Assembly (NCBI RefSeq): GCF_003217255.1
Contig: NZ_QJTE01000001.1
Location: 620,001-684,000 of the forward strand
Direction: 5' to 3'
DNA from: Pseudoroseicyclus aestuarii
GTDB lineage: Bacteria; Pseudomonadota; Alphaproteobacteria; Rhodobacterales; Rhodobacteraceae
Length of the DNA: 64,000 nt
Shown here: piece by piece, positions 61,855 through 64,000 of the stretch
Position numbering within the stretch: the stretch's first letter is position 1
Layout: each line of letters starts with the position of its first letter
Program-made: the position numbers and the translations under genes
Notes under the pieces: model-generated
What the model was told of the DNA's origin: nothing
The model's database searches: none
What the model saw: the letters and a program-made list of their open reading frames with translations, nothing else

Positions 61855-64000
61855 ATGCTTGTCGATAACATCGTCACCATGGTGGAGAGCGCCTCCGTCA
61901 TGCTGCTTCCCGTCCTCGTTCTGGCGGCGATCCGGACGCGCCTGGCGGGGTACAGGGTGGTGCGGAGCCTGACGCTGGGCGCCATCTTCATGCTGGTGGG
62001 CGTCTTCGTCGTCGAACACGCGGTGGAGATTCGTCCCGGTATCCGCATCGATCCGCGCGCCGCCGTGGTGGCCGTCGCCACGGCCTTCGGCGGGCCGTTC
62101 GCCTCGGTCATGACCGGCACCGCCATCGCCTTCCTGCGCTGGCTGCACGGCGGCAGCGGGGCCTTGCCCGGCGTGGGCTATGTCCTGATCACGACCCTTG
62201 TTTCACTGGGCCTCTGGGTCTGGTGGCACCGGGTCAAGCGGCGGGACATCACCCTGACCTATGTCTTTCTCTTCGCGCTGGTCGCCGGGCTGGTGCCGCC
62301 GCTGTCGCTTCTGTATCTCTCGAGCGCCCCCTGGTCGATCTATTGGGCGGCGATGGGGCTTGCCGCGCCGACCAATTTCCTCGCGGCGTTGCTGCTGGGA
62401 TATGGTCTTCTGCGCGAGCAGGAGCGTGTCGCCGCCATCGAGTTCCGCGAAGAGAAACAGGCGCAGATCAACGGCATCGCCGATCACGCGCCGGTCGTCC
62501 TGTTCCAGGTCGTCCGCCGTGGCGGGGAAGAGCCCTTCATCAGCTACATCTCGCGCCGCGCCGAGACGATGTTCGGCATGGACCGGGCCGTCCTAGGGCA
62601 GCCCCGGCTGTGCTCCCGGCAGATCCTCGGCGAGGAGGGCGGAGAGCAGTTCTACCAGACCCTGCGCGACTGCCTGCACGAGGGGGACAGCATCACCTTC
62701 GAGATAGAGCGTCCGCTGGCCGACGGTACGACGCAGTGGTTGCGCACAGATGCCGGCATGCGGATCGACCGCACCGGTGCCCGTGTCTGGGATGGCATGA
62801 TCTTCGACGTGACCGAGCGCCGGCAGATCGAGCAGATGAAGGACAGCTTCATCTCCATCGTCAGCCACGAGCTGCGCACGCCGCTCACCTCGATCCGCGG
62901 CTCGCTGGGGCTGGTGGTCGGCATGGGCGAGGATGCGGTTCCGCCGAAGATCGGCAACATGATCCGGATCGCCAATCGCAATGCCGAACGGCTGGTGACG
63001 CTGGTGAACGACCTGCTCGACATGCAGAAGATCCAGGCCGGGCAGATGACCCTCTCGACCGAGGTGCAGCCCGTCGGGCCGATCCTCGACCAGGCGGTCC
63101 TGGCGATCGAGGGCTACGCGCCCGACAAGCTGCTGCGCATCGCGCGCGAGGCCGGGGCGCCCGAGGCGATGATCGACGTCGATGCCGACCGCCTGCACCA
63201 AGTGCTGATGAACCTCCTGTCGAACGCGGCCAAGTTCTCGCCCCAGGGCGGCACCATCCACCTGCGCACGCGGCTCGTCGAGAACCGGCTGCGGATCACC
63301 GTCGCCGACGAGGGGCCGGGCATCCCGCCCGAGTTCCGCGCCCACCTCTTCGACCGCTTCAAGCAGGCCGACACCCGGCGCACGCGCAAGCTCGGCGGCA
63401 CCGGGCTGGGGCTGAACATCTCGCGCGCCATCACCGAGACGCTGCAGGGCCGGGTCTGGTTCGACGAGACGTCCGAGGGCGGCGCCACCTTCCATCTGGA
63501 GCTGCCGCTGGCGGCGCCCCTGCAGGCGCCGGAGCCGGTGCCCGAGATCGCCGCCGCGCGGCTGCTGATCTGCGGCAGCAGCGCCGGGCTGAACGCCCGT
63601 GTGATCGAGATCCTCTCGGTCAACGGCGCCAAGTGCGACCTGTGCCCCGACCTGTCGAAACTGCCCGAGCGCATCGCGGCCCGCACCTACTCCGCCCTCG
63701 TCATCGACCTCTCGCGGATGAGCGATCTGCGCAAGCTTGAGGCGTTGCGGCCGCAGATCGAAGCCTCGGGGCTGCCGCTGGTGCTCGTCGCCGCCGATCC
63801 GCCGCTCGACATGACCGATCTGAGCGACTGGCTGCCCGCGCCGGTCAATGCCGCCGTCCTGCGCGGCGAGATCGACCTCGCGCTGCGGAACCGGCAGCGC
63901 AGCACACCGCGCGTCCTCTATGTCGAGGACGATGCCTCGCTGCACCAGATCATCCGCGAGAACCTCGACGAGCGGGTCGACCTCGTCTCGGCCGCCTCCC
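61855..64000 (+). CDS. LytS-type 5TM hybrid sensor histidine kinase, 3' end outside the window
   Basis: The frame is open to the window's end (715 codons seen). Residues 1-185 contain five or more membrane segments of the 5TM-LytS type (around RAAVVAVATAFGGPFASVMTGTAIAFLRWLHGG). Then a PAS region (205-320), HisKA with SHELRTPL (His338), HATPase N, G1 (DEGPGIP) and G2 (GGTGLGL) boxes, a first receiver-like domain with weak phosphoacceptor (ALVIDLSRM) and a second receiver (VLYVEDDASLH) that is cut. GGAAGGA precedes the ATG. It likely drives the Hpt and response regulator encoded just upstream. Confidence 0.9.
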   Translation, partial: MLVDNIVTMVESASVMLLPVLVLAAIRTRLAGYRVVRSLTLGAIFMLVGVFVVEHAVEIRPGIRIDPRAAVVAVATAFGGPFASVMTGTAIAFLRWLHGGSGALPGVGYVLITTLVSLGLWVWWHRVKRRDITLTYVFLFALVAGLVPPLSLLYLSSAPWSIYWAAMGLAAPTNFLAALLLGYGLLREQERVAAIEFREEKQAQINGIADHAPVVLFQVVRRGGEEPFISYISRRAETMFGMDRAVLGQPRLCSRQILGEEGGEQFYQTLRDCLHEGDSITFEIERPLADGTTQWLRTDAGMRIDRTGARVWDGMIFDVTERRQIEQMKDSFISIVSHELRTPLTSIRGSLGLVVGMGEDAVPPKIGNMIRIANRNAERLVTLVNDLLDMQKIQAGQMTLSTEVQPVGPILDQAVLAIEGYAPDKLLRIAREAGAPEAMIDVDADRLHQVLMNLLSNAAKFSPQGGTIHLRTRLVENRLRITVADEGPGIPPEFRAHLFDRFKQADTRRTRKLGGTGLGLNISRAITETLQGRVWFDETSEGGATFHLELPLAAPLQAPEPVPEIAAARLLICGSSAGLNARVIEILSVNGAKCDLCPDLSKLPERIAARTYSALVIDLSRMSDLRKLEALRPQIEASGLPLVLVAADPPLDMTDLSDWLPAPVNAAVLRGEIDLALRNRQRSTPRVLYVEDDASLHQIIRENLDERVDLVSAAS

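Overview
The window is a GC-rich (roughly two-thirds G+C by eye) chromosomal segment of an alphaproteobacterium, most likely Rhodobacterales (Rhodobacteraceae, Paracoccaceae or Roseobacteraceae). Evidence: the nrdR-ribD-ribE neighbourhood, the long acidic-tailed L9, an alphaproteobacterial-type LexA box (GAAC-N7-GAAC) before recA, and recurring intergenic repeats ending in a GGGGG-CTGG-CCCCC hairpin. No tRNA, rRNA, CRISPR, transposase or phage module was seen. The genus cannot be named from the sequence alone.

Layout. 1-10.7 kb: the 3' part of rmuC, a small membrane protein plus YjbQ, then nrdR-ribD and ribE, separated by three capsule genes on the minus strand (kpsC-like, Wza/KpsD-like export lipoprotein, kpsS-like), followed by two poorly characterised genes, one of them a probable dead M48 peptidase. 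10.8-18.7 kb: a minus-strand beta-oxidation cluster (fadJ, fadA, a GST, an acyl-CoA dehydrogenase) headed by a MerR regulator with two evenly spaced palindromes upstream. 18.7-24.7 kb: a periplasmic nucleotidase, an aldo/keto reductase, a GNAT enzyme and the rpsF-rpsR-rplI operon. 24.7-27.3 kb: fabD-fabG-acpP. 27.4-35.7 kb: a CPA1 antiporter with a cNMP-binding-like domain, a sulfotransferase, recA, alaS, a DUF1330 protein and a phosphoesterase.

35.7-39.7 kb: a translationally coupled minus-strand operon of a circularly permuted ATP-grasp, an alpha-E protein, a transglutaminase-like protease and the Anbu proteasome-like peptidase. 39.9-48.4 kb: a carotenoid tailoring locus. Two CrtI/CrtN-type desaturase/oxidase genes, an acyltransferase, a glycosyltransferase and a sulfotransferase are on the plus strand, and idi plus an aldehyde dehydrogenase converge on them. 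Gene content recalls C30 (staphyloxanthin-like) pathways, but no carotenoid synthase is present here. 48.5-52.8 kb: the full ugpBAEC glycerol-3-phosphate importer behind a clear PHO box. 52.9-54.2 kb: a DedA-LssY fusion.

54.4-64.0 kb: the most interesting region. A tightly overlapped operon encodes an Hpt protein, a BcsB-like periplasmic protein, a GT2 synthase with an N-terminal MshEN (GspE-N) domain, a polytopic membrane protein, a response regulator with a degenerate GGDEF domain (WEEGC instead of GGDEF) and a small outer-membrane barrel. A LytS-type hybrid histidine kinase follows and runs off the window. I read this as a synthase-dependent polysaccharide secretion machine with its own phosphorelay and probable c-di-GMP-type control; that reading is inference from domains and gene order.
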